The notes under the pieces: generated by a model
Databases searched by the model: none
What the model was told of the DNA's origin: nothing
What the model saw: only the letters and a program-made list of their open reading frames with translations
Shown here: positions 1 to 13,055 of the stretch, piece by piece
Numbering within the stretch: the first letter of the stretch is position 1
How the letters are laid out: each line of letters starts with the position of its first letter
Program-made: the position numbers and the translations under genes
Assembly (NCBI RefSeq): GCF_000315625.1
Contig: NW_005434597.1
Coordinates: 301,114-335,223 of the forward strand
Reading direction: 5' to 3'
Length of the DNA stretch: 34,110 nt
Source of the DNA: Guillardia theta CCMP2712
Taxonomy: Eukaryota; Cryptophyceae; Pyrenomonadales; Geminigeraceae

Positions 1-177
1 TGAGACCATCAGGATTTCCATAAAAACGATAAAACTATGAGACCGACCGCTTTGAAGAAATAGGAATAAACTTCGGTGTGGCAGACAGTTAGAGGTGCCG
101 TTAGTTGAGGTGGCGGAGGAGGAGGAGGAGAACGGAAAAGAAGTGAAGAGTGGACTTGGGCTTATCAAGGCGCGCAG

Positions 178-1616
178 GTTCTGGACGACGGGAGGCTGAC
201 GGACGGCAAGGGCAAGGTTGTCGACTTTGCAAACACCATCATCATCATGACCTCCAACATTGGATCTCAACATCTCGCGGAAGAAGGATCGGTACCGCCT
301 GCACCTCTTCGTTGACCTCGCCTCCCCTCCCTCCTCCTCCACTTCGTGTAGCTCCTCCTCCTCCCCCATCGCCTTCCTTCGCGTCCTCCCCGGGTCCGCA
401 GCCTCCTACTCACCCTCGTTGTCCCTCTTTCTCCTCCTCTTCCTCCTGATTCTCATTGGTTCCAAGGTGGACGAGAAATGCCGGCAGCTAGTCATGCGAG
501 AGTTGAAGTCCTTTCTCCGCCCGGAGTTTCTCAACAGAATCGACGACGTCGTGATCTTCAAACGGCTGGGCATCTCACAGCTCCGGTGAGGAGGAGGAGA
601 CGAGGGACAGGAAGGGCAATGGGAAGGAGGATGGGGGACAGAGAGAAGACGAGGGCGAGGACGAGGATGCGGACAGGAAGTGAAGGTAGAGAGAAGGATG
701 AAGGACACTAGGAACAAAGGGGAAGAAGAGGAGAGAAGGAGACGAGGATGAAGAGAGAGGAGGAGAGGAGGATGAAGAGAGAGGAGGAGAGGAGGATGAA
801 GAGAGAGGAGGAGAGGAGGATGAAGAGAGAGGAGGAGAGGAGGATGAAGAGAGAGGAGGAGAGGAGGATGAAGAGAGAGGAGGAGAGGAGGATGAAGAGA
901 GAGGAGGAGAGGAGGATGAAGAGAGAAGAGGAGAGGAGGATGAAGAGAGAGGAGGAGAGGAGGATGAAGAGAGAGGAGGAGGAGAGGAGGAGAGGAGGAG
1001 AGGAGGAGAGGAGGAGAGTGCTGGGAGGGTAGAGGGTCTGACTGGGAGCAGGGAGGTGGCAAGGAAGCTGGTGCGTGAGATGGCTGAGCCGCTAAAGGAG
1101 GAGCACAAGCTCGAGCTCTCCTGCTCAGACGCGGCGCTGGACCTCATCGTCTCCCAGGCCTACGACCCGGCGTATGGCGCACGGCCGATCCGAAGGTGAG
1201 GGGAGCGGAGCGGAGAGGAGAAGGGAGGGGAGGGGAGCAGAAAGGAGGACAGGACAGGACAGGGGAAGCGAGGGAAGGAGAGTGGAGAGAAGGGGAGGGG
1301 AGGATAGGCAAGAGCATGAGGCAGGAAGCGGAGAGGGAGGATGTTGAAGTACATGTGAGGACGGGGGCACGGGACAAGGAAGAATATGGAGGAAGGAGCG
1401 AAGGAGACGAGGGGGCAAGAGGCGGAGGAGGAGGTGACGCAAGCTTGCAGGTATCTCTACAAGATCGTGGGGACGCAGCTCGCGTACCACATGGTGGAGC
1501 AGAAGGAGCTGCATGGATCGACGGTGACGATCGACGAAGAGGGGGGTCAGCTCAAGATTCACTTCGAGAAGCCCGAGGACGAACAGATGTCAGCGGCTGA
1601 CGACGGGGGAGCTTAA
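178..1616 (+). CDS. clpB: ClpB/Hsp104-family AAA+ disaggregase, C-terminal exons only (5' partial)
   Basis: Hsp100 chaperones thread aggregated proteins through a hexameric ring using ATP. Four exons fit with consistent phase: 178-291, 467-585, 1052-1195 and 1451-1616 (TAA). The first carries the sensor-1 region ([11 protein letters not shown]). The second carries the arginine-finger stretch [11 protein letters not shown]. The third has the sensor-2 motif YGARPIRR. The last ends in an acidic tail ([16 protein letters not shown]). The N-domain, first AAA module and Walker motifs of the second module lie left of the window. Introns are 175, 466 and 255 nt, longer than most in this window because of purine-rich repeats. 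The tail faces the fucose synthase gene, whose stop is 112 bases away on the other strand. The family call is strong; whether it is the cytosolic, mitochondrial or plastid paralogue cannot be told without the N-terminus. Confidence 0.92.
748..990 (+). repeat. 24-bp purine-rich minisatellite in a clpB intron
   Basis: The unit atgaagagagaggaggagag + gagg (24 nt) repeats about nine times almost perfectly from 748, then degenerates into (gga)n to about 1018. It lies wholly inside the 466-nt intron between exons 467-585 and 1052-1195. Because the unit is a multiple of three it stays open in several frames, giving false open frames on both strands. Confidence 0.9.
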
Positions 1617-1727
1617 CTTCATCGCGTTTGTAATCTGAGAATGAATATCGACGAGCAGCAAAAGACAGAACTTGCTCTATCCCGCCTCCTCCTTGGAGGA
1701 GGAGAGGGAGGGGGAGGAGAAGGAGTT

Positions 1728-4628
<2,901 letters not shown>

Positions 4629-4639
4629 TGCACACCCCG

Positions 4640-5040
4640 AATACCCTACCCCACCCTACATGATGTCCTGGAACACCCCACCCTCCAGTGCACCTACCCT
4701 GCCCTACCATTGTCTACCCTACCCTACTAGCAAAACCTTTGATAGCCACCCCATCCCCACAAAACCAAAAGTCTGAACCCTAACCCTCCCATTTCTCTTT
4801 CAGTACCCTACCATAGTCCATGAAGTACCCACCACCCACCATATCAATCTCCATCCACCCACCATTATTCAGCATCAACACCTTTACCCACCCCTACGTA
4901 CCCCACCCACTTCAGCTAATTCCCACTACCCCTTCAAATACAGAATCCACCCTTGCCCACCTCCCAACCCCCCCACTGCTGAGGATTTTGGTGGCCTACT
5001 ACCCCCTACACGTGCCCGCCCATGAACCCCCTTGATTCAC
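4640..5040. repeat. C-rich degenerate tandem repeat upstream of the fucose synthase start (G-rich on its sense strand)
   Basis: Many copies of taccctacc / accccacc / tacccaccacccacc words are found, including one telomere-like aaccctaaccct at about 4778. On the strand of the fucose synthase gene this reads as runs of GGGTAGGG and GTGGGGT beginning a few bases before its ATG at 4628. No gene is seen in it. It may form part of the promoter or a G-quadruplex; that is inference. Similar words occur upstream of the cyclophilin gene (24750-24960). Confidence 0.7.
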
Positions 5041-5099
5041 CCATTCAACAACTTGGACGCAGGGGTGGGGTACTCCAAGCTCTGGCCGCAGTACAGTCA

Positions 5100-5345
5100 G
5101 TGGCTCTGAGTAAGTTGACCCGGTCCGACGGCGTCCGACCGGGCCCGGCGGAGGGCCGGCCCGGGGGGCCCGACTGGGCCCGGAACTTGCCGCAGTGCAA
5201 CGCCGGGCACTCAGTGCACCGTGCTGGGTGCCCGCAGCAGGGACAGGCTCCGGGCCGGGCCGGAACCGTGAGCGGCACCGGGCGGTGACTCCCCGGCGGC
5301 CCGGCGGCGGCCCCGGCGGGACCGTACACGGTCCGGACTTGCCAG
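5100..5345. repeat. GC-rich low-complexity island
   Basis: Dense GGCC/CCGG/GGGCCC words in a setting of otherwise moderate GC. Open frames here are compositional. From 5345 to the stop at 5592 I see nothing recognisable. Related islands are at 9840-10350, 20240-20345, 22335-22490, 26590-26900 and 28975-29095. Confidence 0.7.
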
Positions 5346-5591
5346 AACCTTCACAACTTGAAGTGACTCCCGACTCGCAGTTCACATCTTTACTCACTAC
5401 TATGACACTTTCAAGGTGGCTATCTCCGTCTCCGCTTCCTCATGAGCAACAACCCTGCGGCATGGCGTAAGTTTCCCCGGCAGCAAACTTTCCGACGCCG
5501 GGTGCACAATAAGATAAAGAACTAGTGAAATAACCTCGCGAGTTGTCCTCGCGCCCTGACAGCTTTCCGCGAGCCGAGTACGATGAACCCG

Positions 5592-7244
5592 TCAGGGACG
5601 AGGTAGACAGTCTGCCAGGAGGTGAGAAGCCGCAGGGCAACGATAGGAGCTGACCAGGCCCTTCTGGTTCTTCAGGACGACTGTTGTGAACTTGTCACCT
5701 CGGCCGTCCGCCTCGCTGAAGTCGACCAAGAACGACCACCTGGCGAGTCAAGCTAAGACATGAGGCAGCGTGGGGCGCGAGCGTTCACCCTTGCAAGGAC
5801 GAGTGAAACTGCGGGCCTGCTGACCGCTTCGATTTCCTCGAGCCCAGCTCACTCCACTCCACTCCTTCCCCCTTGCCAAAGAGCCGCCAGGTTCTCACCG
5901 TCCCAGCCTCGTCTCTCGACAGCCTCTCGATCACATGGGGGAGGTGCCAGGAGGTCGCGTTGAAAGATCCCTCGTTGTTCACCCTCTGCACGTGGGCCGT
6001 GTTGGTGGAGTCCAGCTCATGATCCCAAGTTTGACAAGTCGTCTGGAAGTGAAACCCCCCCTGGTCAGCCGTGACAACTTCCAGGAACATGCTCCTGTCG
6101 GATAGGAATAAGATCAGCACTCTCTTTCCTAGAGTCGCTCCAGCCTCTCCTGTGCCCAGAGCAGTCATGTGAAGCTACCATTTGCGCATGGCGACTTACC
6201 TACGGCCATGAAGTACCTCCAGTGAAGATCCTTCGGAACAGCCTTCGCTCCTTGCTGCGAGTTGGAAGGACGATGGTGGGCGTTTTGGTGTGCTTCCACT
6301 CCCAGAAGTGGAGGGGAGATGACTTTGCTGCCCTCTCCAGTCCCTTCTCCCACGTATACCTTCCGCGCTAGTCAACCATGGGGGACGAAGAGCTTTCAAA
6401 CTCACCTGAACTACATCTTGAGGGCAGTAGATAGTGACCCCGAACCTCCATGGAGCTGAGGATGGGATACCCTCGGTATGAGGGAGCTCGCATGACCCAA
6501 GCAGCCTCCACTTCCCCTCGAGGTGCTTGTACATACTGACCTCCCTTCTAGGAACGTCCAGTACGAGCTTGACCACGTCCCCTACGTCAAACCCGTGATG
6601 CTTGATGAAATGCGCATGGATCTGACAGGGCTGCGTCAGCAAGGATGGGAGCAAGAGATGATGTGGCTGACGTTGTGAAGGATGCTCGCACGTTCTCGGG
6701 GATCATTGACATGCATGTCGGCAAGGTCCAGGTCCGTCAGGTTGTAGAGCTTCCTGCCATCAATCCCCAGGCGGCGGAATGTCGCGATCAAACTCTTCAT
6801 CCCCCAGCGGGCCAGGAGCTCTTCGACATCCTTCTCACTGTATTGGTAGAGTTGGTGTAGCTGCTGCACATTCACGTATTGCGTGTTGGGGTAGAAGGGA
6901 TATCGTTTCTCTCTCCCTCTTGATCGGGCCCCCTCCACCCACCGGACATACGCCATGCCCCTGCCCCATCCCACGCCAGCGTTGCGCTCACCAAAGGCTG
7001 TGGCGAGCACAGACGTACAACCATCCTGCACTGTCCCGACAAAAATCCCTCCCTTGTTGTCCGTCGAACCTCCCATAATCCGGAAGATTGCATGGCCAAC
7101 AGTTGCATCGAAGGATTTCCTTGACAAGACACTGCACAGCTGAGCTTGAAACTTGCTTTCCGCCAAGCTTACTTCAACCCAGCCAGAGCCCAGCTCGCGC
7201 AGAGAGAGGAAGGGATGCCTTCGCTTGTTGTCGAGGCTGGCCAT
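5592..7244 (-). CDS. Unknown protein with SPRY-like halves around a SAM-like domain (6 exons)
   Basis: Exons on the minus strand: 6672-7244, 6406-6621, 6200-6254, 5899-6149, 5789-5808 (20 nt) and 5592-5739 (stop TGA). All phases agree and give 420 residues starting MASLDNKRR. Residues about 45-125 (VGHAIFRIMGG, GGIFVGT, GVGWGRGMAYVRW) resemble the first half of a SPRY/B30.2 fold. Residues about 134-191 (YSEKDVEELLARWGM, LYNLTDLDLADM) resemble a SAM domain. Residues about 192-263 (GDVVKLVLDVPRREVSMY, WRFGVTIY) resemble a second SPRY half. The rest matches nothing I know. No signal peptide or membrane segment is seen. Such proteins are usually adaptors in protein complexes, but no partner can be inferred. 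The exon model is well supported; the domain names are moderate inferences from short motifs. Confidence 0.75.
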
Positions 7245-7727
7245 CCATACATATCAGGCTCGAAGCACATCGAGAGCCAAGGTTGAGGAAGAGTAGTGAA
7301 GGAGAAGAGACGGAGGAACTCTTCTCGATGGTCCAGATATGCACGTCAAGGTCTCATCGCGGTCAGAGCTGCATGTCAACTACCCCTACTGTCGCTCCCC
7401 TCCCCCCTCCCAACCCAAGTGATAGATAACGGCCGTCAACAGGGCCAACTTGCTATCATTGGGCAAAGGGCCTGGCCGGCCCGCCGGCCGCCGGGAAACC
7501 ACCGTGGCACCGGGCAGCCTGCTAGTTCACTCAAAGTTAAAAGTTTACAAGGGGAGTCACTCAAGGTTAGGCCTGCCAGGCTACTATGGTATTGCTCAAA
7601 CACTGACTCGGAGTACGGTAAGGTGCAACTTGAATCAGTAGTACGAGGGATCTCTTTATTCACGTTCAAGTTTACTTCAGTTCAATCACAATGAACGTGC
7701 TTCAGTTGGCTCTACTAACTTACTAAG
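7245..7727. other. Intergenic region with candidate poly(A) signal of gene A
   Basis: No gene is seen. There is a short GC-rich patch at 7465-7500 (ggccggcccgccggccgccggg). The word tttatt at 7655-7660 is AATAAA on the minus strand, 68 bases past the stop of gene A, a plausible polyadenylation signal. The words ctcaaagttaaaagttt at about 7528 resemble the arms of the hairpin at 10002-10109. Confidence 0.5.
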
Positions 7728-9220
7728 TTAAACCTGAGGCTGAGTGTCAGGCTGGGCCTTCATCTCGAAGGCAGCGGGAGCCTGACCGGCCGAAGGTTTC
7801 TTCATCATCAGAATCACGGCACAGATCACCGCGACGAAGAAGCAAAGGGAAGCGAAGAGAGTGATGGTGATCTGGACCCGTCAAGACTCAGTCGGAGGAG
7901 GGGGGCGGACAGGGAGCAGGAGGGACATACCTGTGTCTGCAGCTGGATGTTGTCCTTGACCATGTCATAGGTCTTCTCGTACCCCATCATGTCAGGGGTA
8001 TACTGTAACTTCCACTGCGATGAAAAAAAGTCAAGAGGCAAGGCATGCAAGGCCTACCAAGGAGCAACAAGTACCTTGCCATTCACACACACGCGCGGCC
8101 TTCCGGTCCCGGTACAAGTCTTGTCTCCATGTTTACAACTGAGAGCCATGATCAGGTGCTGGGATGAAGGTAGAGGACAGTATCACTCGTAACACTCGTT
8201 GTCTTCGCAATGACCCATCCAGTCAATCACACTGGTGGTGAAGGAGAAACTGCGAACCATCATACGTTCAGAGAAGTGCAATGATCAAGTCGAAACATAC
8301 CCGCCTTTGGACATCGTGCTTTCATACTCCGTTTCTAGTTTGTCAATTTCCGTGCCCGCTGCTTTACACCCTCCAGCATCATCCACAAATTTGCTCTTTA
8401 CGCCCTGAGATCACAACGTCAGGGTATGATGTACATCCTATCAACATTGAATTGTTGCTGAGTGAGTACCGGAAAGCAGAATGTAGCCGTTTTGTAACTG
8501 TTTCCTGTCACATAAGATTCTGTTGCACATTTCTGGCCACTGCATTGATCGAATCATGATATATATCGACACAAGCATTGCGCACGCTTACTCGTAATTT
8601 AAGCATTTCACGGTCTCGGATTGTTGAAATGCATTGCTTTCAAAGTTGCCGCAGAATCGATTCTTGTTGCTCTCATGAAACCTGAACTGTGACTCATACG
8701 ATACTTTGCTGAAAGCACATGGTAAGTCAGATTGACAGCAGACATCATTCAGTGGAAAGTCTCACTCGTAGACTGAGGTGATGACGTCGTTCCTGATAGT
8801 AGTCGATGGCACGCAAAAGTCGTAGTCCTTTGACAGCTCTCGCTTCTTGCAGACGCTTCTGATTTTGTAATTCTTCATCACGTCATAGTACGTCGAAATC
8901 TTGTTGGAGAATTCCTCTTTGTAAGCAGCAGCAGTTGTTTTGATTGCGCTTTCCACCATATATAGAGAGAAATCGTTTGCACAATACTCATTCAAGTCAC
9001 AGTCACAGTCTGAGTTGCACTGCACGCACACACCCGAGTACGTGGTTCCCTTGACAGCAGAGCTGGTAGTGGTCATGCCTGAGTCGTTCCAGATGATCTT
9101 GCAGTAGGGGTAGCTCTTATCTGTGCAATCAGCTTGTTTGCTGCATGCGGTGTAGGTATACTCGGCAGAGACGCTGACGAGGAGGAGGGAGAGGAGGAGA
9201 GGTATCATTCCCGCGCGCAT
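7728..9220 (-). CDS. Cysteine-rich type I membrane protein, family member A (8 exons)
   Basis: Exons on the minus strand: 8766-9220, 8592-8708, 8470-8539, 8301-8404, 8187-8249, 8075-8138, 7931-8014 and 7728-7871, giving 366 residues. The start MRAGMIPLLLSLLLVSVSA is a textbook signal peptide. The predicted outer part has paired cysteines, with the motif CVQCNSDCDCDLNEYCANDF followed by KIRSVCKKREL, NKNRFCGNF, VIDWMGHCEDNEC and CKHGDKTCTG. The last exon carries one membrane helix (ITITLFASLCFFVAVICAVI) and a short tail of about 24 residues after a KK stop-transfer. It is homologous exon by exon to copies B and C, with one extra intron (8540-8591) splitting their exon 2. I do not recognise the family. 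A surface or endomembrane role is inferred from topology only. Confidence 0.87.
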
Positions 9221-10530
9221 GGTCGCCGGCGTGCCTCCACAACACGTTCACCAGCCCCGCTCTCCTTTTCCTCGGAAATCCTCCCGGTTGAAAGGGGGTG
9301 GGTGGCTGTGGGTGCTTGTCATGTTGTGTACTGGGGAGGGGAGGGTGGGGCTAGGGAGAAGTGGGGGTGGTAATAGTAGAAAGGAGGGGTGGAGATGTTT
9401 AGTTAACTGCGCTAAAGGGGTCGTAACAATGCCACACCCCTTGACATGGTCCCTTGCCACTCCCGGGGGTCCGTCTGTTGCCCACGGTGCAATACAATAG
9501 GACCAGGTCCAATACCACGCTACACTTTAGGTCCTAGTATCCTATTGTGAGAGCCTCGCGCCATGATTCAAACACTCAAACTGACTTCAACGGTCGTAAC
9601 AAACCGTTAAGCATCAACTGTGAACGGCCACCAGTGCCACCTCACTCCCAGTCCGATCCGACAGCACCCCGTTCTGGCACTGCATGAGGGGGGGTGGATG
9701 GGGGTAGGGGTTGGATATGACCAGTCACACTGATGGAGGCAGATACACCTGACAACTTTCAACTTTTAACGTTCACGGTTGTTTTCCCCCTACCCTTGCT
9801 TTTACTGGCAATCCCCGCCCCATAACGGCCCCGTCCGATCCTAGGACCCACTGCCATTTGTCCTAGTACTGTGCGGTACTAGTGACCATCGGACTGGTCG
9901 GGGACCGCTATAGTACCGTACCGCGTACCGCGCCGCGTGAGTCAGTACCGTAGCCCGTGCGGGTAGTGGCCAGGCAGTACCGGTGGTCACAGTGCTGTTC
10001 TTTTACTCAAAGTGAAGTTAAAAAATCAGTACGTTCTACCGTCGTACTACAACTCGGACTCTCCTGATTGTCAGGCTCGTACTGATTTTTAACTTAACTT
10101 TGAGTAAAGGACTTCCCGGCGACTCTGCTCCGACTGACCTGATTGTCGGACGGCGGTCACGGGCCTCGTACCGTACTGCTCTTTAACTTAACTTTCAATG
10201 ATTACCGGCGCCGGACGGCCCGGCTCAGCGCAAGTTGCCAAGTTCGCCGCGCCGAGCCTCGGACTCCCCGGAGTCCGGGCCTCAGTTCACGGTTCATCGG
10301 ACCGTCCGGGATCGGACCGGGAGTTGCCAGTGCCATCCGATCGGAGAGTTACTAGTTAGTAGCTTTTTGAGGGCAGTACTCAAAACGACTCGACAGCTAC
10401 TAGTATTCAATAAATGCCTTTCTTTTTATTGAGATAATGATCTGAGGGGGGCTGGGTTTCGTTAGATGTTGACTGCGCCTGTACGATACAAAAGTTGTTT
10501 GTTGGAACAAACAAAGGGGACGCGGAGGAG
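9221..10530. other. Long intergenic region with GC-rich island and hairpin repeat
   Basis: No gene is supported. 9221-9840 lies upstream of gene A and is G-rich in places (ggggtgggtggctgtggg). 9840-10360 is a GC-rich stretch built of gtac, ccgg, ggcc and gagtc words, interrupted by AT-rich pieces. It contains the inverted repeat annotated at 10002-10109. The region separates the divergently transcribed gene A and the TTLL gene, so both promoters must lie here. Confidence 0.6.
10002..10109. repeat. Imperfect inverted repeat (about 32-nt arms, 44-nt loop), right arm repeated at 20360-20407
   Basis: The left arm 10002-10033 (tttactcaaagtgaagtt...cagtacg) pairs with the right arm 10078-10109 (cgtactgatttttaactt...gagtaaag), with one mismatch and one unpaired A. 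The right arm plus its upstream sequence (gactctcctgattgtc) recurs at 20360-20407, directly beside the left edge of the inverted duplication. A further partial copy (tctttaacttaacttt) is near 10181. This fits a small non-autonomous mobile element or hairpin repeat; no coding capacity or target duplication was identified. Confidence 0.65.
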
Positions 10531-10533
10531 AGC

Positions 10534-10607
10534 GGAGAGCAGAGCAGAGCAGAGCAGAGCAGAGCAGAGCAGAGCAGAGCAGAGCAGAGCAGAGCAGAGC
10601 AGAGCAG
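10534..10607 (+). repeat. (AGAGC)n pentanucleotide microsatellite
   Basis: About 14 copies of agagc/gcaga with period five, upstream of the TTLL coding start. A short array of the same kind, tctgc on the + strand, lies at 2340-2362 in an intron of the fucose synthase gene. Confidence 0.9.
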
Positions 10608-10686
10608 AAGCTGAAGAGAAAAGGGGAGAAGACTTCCGGTATGCATGCAGATAGTGGCAAAGGGGGTATGATACGGGAATGCAGAA

Positions 10687-12506
10687 GTGCAAAGAGGAGG
10701 GAGGTTATTGTGGTTGAAGGAGGACAGTTGTAGTGAAGGGAGCAAGAAGATGCAGGTGCTGGGTGATGTATGGCGTACCATCTTCTCCTCCGATCTGCGT
10801 GGAGAGTATGTATCGTCAGCCCCTGCATCTGTGCATGGTAGTCCTTCCATCGCCTCCCCTGACAAGGCGCCTCCTCTTTCTTGGAACAACTCGCTACATG
10901 AAATGATGTCTACGGTGATCCCGCTGTCACCCCCGTACTGTGACGCGCGGGAAGTCGAGGAGGGGAGATCTCGATCGAGGGAGAGACTGTTGAAGCCGGC
11001 AAGGCTGACATGCGCGATCTGTGGAGGATTCTTGAAAGGAGGAAACATCCCCGTGTTCGACGTCTGCACCAGCTGCTCCTTGAATGCTTCCCATCGGCAT
11101 TCCACACAAGTCTCACCCCCTCTGACGGAGAGGAGGAGCAGACCTCCCAGCACGTCGGTGGCTCCGCGTTTCTGGCGTGCGACAGGGCCAGTCTCGGAGT
11201 GTATCCGAGCTTGTCTTGCAGGGCACGGCTACACTGCTGGCAGCAGCGCGCAGGAGTGGCTGGTGGCCTGGGGGTCGTCCCTGTCCTCCGAGGAGATCAG
11301 CAGGTTGAAGCCGAGTCAGAAGCACAATCACCTGCCAGGATGGGACTCCCTAAACAACAAAGCAACGCTCGGGGAGGTGGCTCGGACCCACAGCTCGAGG
11401 GGGTCGAGCCTGGCGGACAACGTTCCGCTGACGTTCGTTCTTCCCCAGCACGCAGACGAGCTGCTAGCTCACCACAGGAGAGGAGGAGGGCCGTACATCG
11501 TGAAGCCCGTGGGAGGGACCCGGGGGAAGGGGATCAGACTGATGACGGAAGTATCCGACGCGTTCTTGAAGGAGAGGAGGAGGCTGGTGGTACAGCAGTA
11601 CATCATGAACCCTCACCTGCTGCAGGGCAGGAAGTATGACCTGAGACTGTACGTGGCTGTGACGAGCTCTGATCCCCTCCGCTTGTACATCCACGAGCAA
11701 GGGTGAGTGAAAGGAGGCAGGAGGAATGCAGGAGGGAGGGAGGAGGGAGGAGGGAGGAGGGAGGAGGGAGGAGGGAAGGGAGCGAGTTGAAGTCGATTCT
11801 TCAATGGCAGGTATGGGAGATTCTGCAGTGAGGAATATGATCTCTCGAGGCCCCAGGATCTGTTCAGGTCTGTTCCCAGTCTGTCCTCTTGCTCTCCTCC
11901 TATCCTTTTGCTCTCTTCCTCCCATCTTCTTGCTTTTTCCCTCCCTTCCCATTCCTGTCTCGCCTTGACGGGGCTCTGTCAGGCACATAACCAACTCCAA
12001 CTTTCAAAAGTTTCACGAGCTCTACGCGCTCAGCGGCTCCAGCTCGAGGACGCGACCTGCGGGGAACAAGTGGCACATTGATATCATCAGGAGGGAGTGG
12101 GAGAGGGAAGGGAACCGAGGGGTGTGGGAGCGAATCAAGACAGCCATCACCAAAGTTTTCATCATGTTCAAGGTTCTGCTCAAATTCTGTCCTCCTCCTC
12201 CTCCTTCTCCTCCTCCTCATCTTCTTCCTCCTCCTCCACCTTCCCTCCTCTCTCCCTGCTCCCTCCCCGTTACCGCTGACTGGCTTTCTCCTCTAGGAGG
12301 AAGCGATCTCAGCCAGCAGGGGCGTCGCCGCATCGCAGTCCAGCTGCTTCAGCCTCTTCGGGATCGACGTGTTGCTCGACGACCAGCTGAAGCCATGGCT
12401 GCTTGAGCTCAACAGCCTCCCGTCCACGGGGACAAGCTCTCCTCTCGACATTGAAGTCAAGACCTCTGTCATCAATGACCTCCTCCACCTCCTCGGCCTG
12501 GTTGAC

Positions 12507-12548
<42 letters not shown>

Positions 12549-13023
12549 TTGTCCACTTGGCTCTCGTCCTCGCCGTTTTTGACTGACCCTGTACAGAGCC
12601 AGGAAGATCCCGAGCATGTCAAGCTTCAGGTCTGCCGCCTGCTCTCCAGCAAGTTGGACAGCAAGTGGACAAAGGAGGTGGGCAGCAAACGATCGCCTCC
12701 TCTTCCTCCTCCCCCAACCCCCGAGGTGATCAGAAGGAGGCTTGTCAGAGGAGGATGGAAGCAGGTCAACCCAAGAGAGATCGAGGTCGTCCAGGAGTAC
12801 GAGGAGGAGATGGCGAGAAGGAGGGGCTGGTGAGCTGATCGCTTCCCTCCTCCCTTCCCTCCACCCCTTCTTCCTCCTCCTCTGCCTCCATACCGTTCCT
12901 TACTCCTCTCTCAGGATCTGCTGCTTCCCGTCGCACAGGATGGGCCAGTACGCCATAGACTTGGGAAGGCCTGGAGGAGATGCCGTCCTGGCAGCCTACG
13001 TGGCAGGAGCCGCACGAGGATGA
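10687..13023 (+). CDS. Tubulin tyrosine ligase-like (TTLL) family amino-acid ligase, 6 exons
   Basis: TTLL enzymes are ATP-grasp ligases that add glutamate, glycine or tyrosine to tubulin. Exons: 10687-11702, 11811-11867, 11983-12172, 12297-12500, 12597-12829 and 12915-13023 (TGA); 602 residues if the first ATG is used. A second ATG at 10750 (MQVLGDVWR) is equally possible. Family landmarks are LKPSQKHNHLPGWDSL, YIVKPVGGTRGKGI (nucleotide binding), VVQQYI, GRKYDLRLYVAV, HITNSNFQK, the catalytic end FGIDVLLDD..KPWLLELNSLP, and IKTAV-like EVKTSVINDLL. An unusual feature is a CxxC..CxxC pair at residues 109-130, before the ligase core, resembling a zinc-binding knuckle. Whether it elongates or initiates, and with glutamate or glycine, cannot be read here. 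Its stop is only 32 bases from that of the convergent giant gene. Confidence 0.88.
11722..11776 (+). repeat. (GGAGGGA)-type purine repeat in TTLL intron 1
   Basis: Heptamer-like gaggagg/gagggag repeats between exons 10687-11702 and 11811-11867. Introns 3 (12173-12296, CTC-rich) and 4 (12501-12596, cctcgt hexamers at about 12506-12547) also contain simple repeats, each ending before a normal acceptor. Confidence 0.85.
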
Positions 13024-13055
13024 GGAGGAGGCGAGTAAACAGGGCCAGTAAGTCC

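Noticed and set aside
406-1062. Long minus-strand frame of Leu/Ser/Pro repeats opposite clpB
   Set aside because: It is the antisense of the 24-bp intronic minisatellite; its content follows purely from the repeat unit.
4760-4800. Telomere (aaccctaaccct) marking a chromosome end
   Set aside because: Only one or two units in a degenerate C-rich block, with normal genes on both sides.
5195-5470. Frames through the GC-rich island at 5100-5340 on both strands
   Set aside because: Pro/Gly/Ala/Arg-rich in every frame because of composition, with no splice or family support.
7662-7699. Short inverted repeat cacgttca / tgaacgtg as a terminator or operator
   Set aside because: An eight-base stem is easily found by chance, and hairpin terminators do not apply to this kind of gene; the AATAAA is the better end signal.
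10407-11153. 248-residue minus-strand frame upstream of and across TTLL exon 1
   Set aside because: It overlaps the conserved + strand TTLL exon and includes translated (TCTGC)n repeats; no family similarity.
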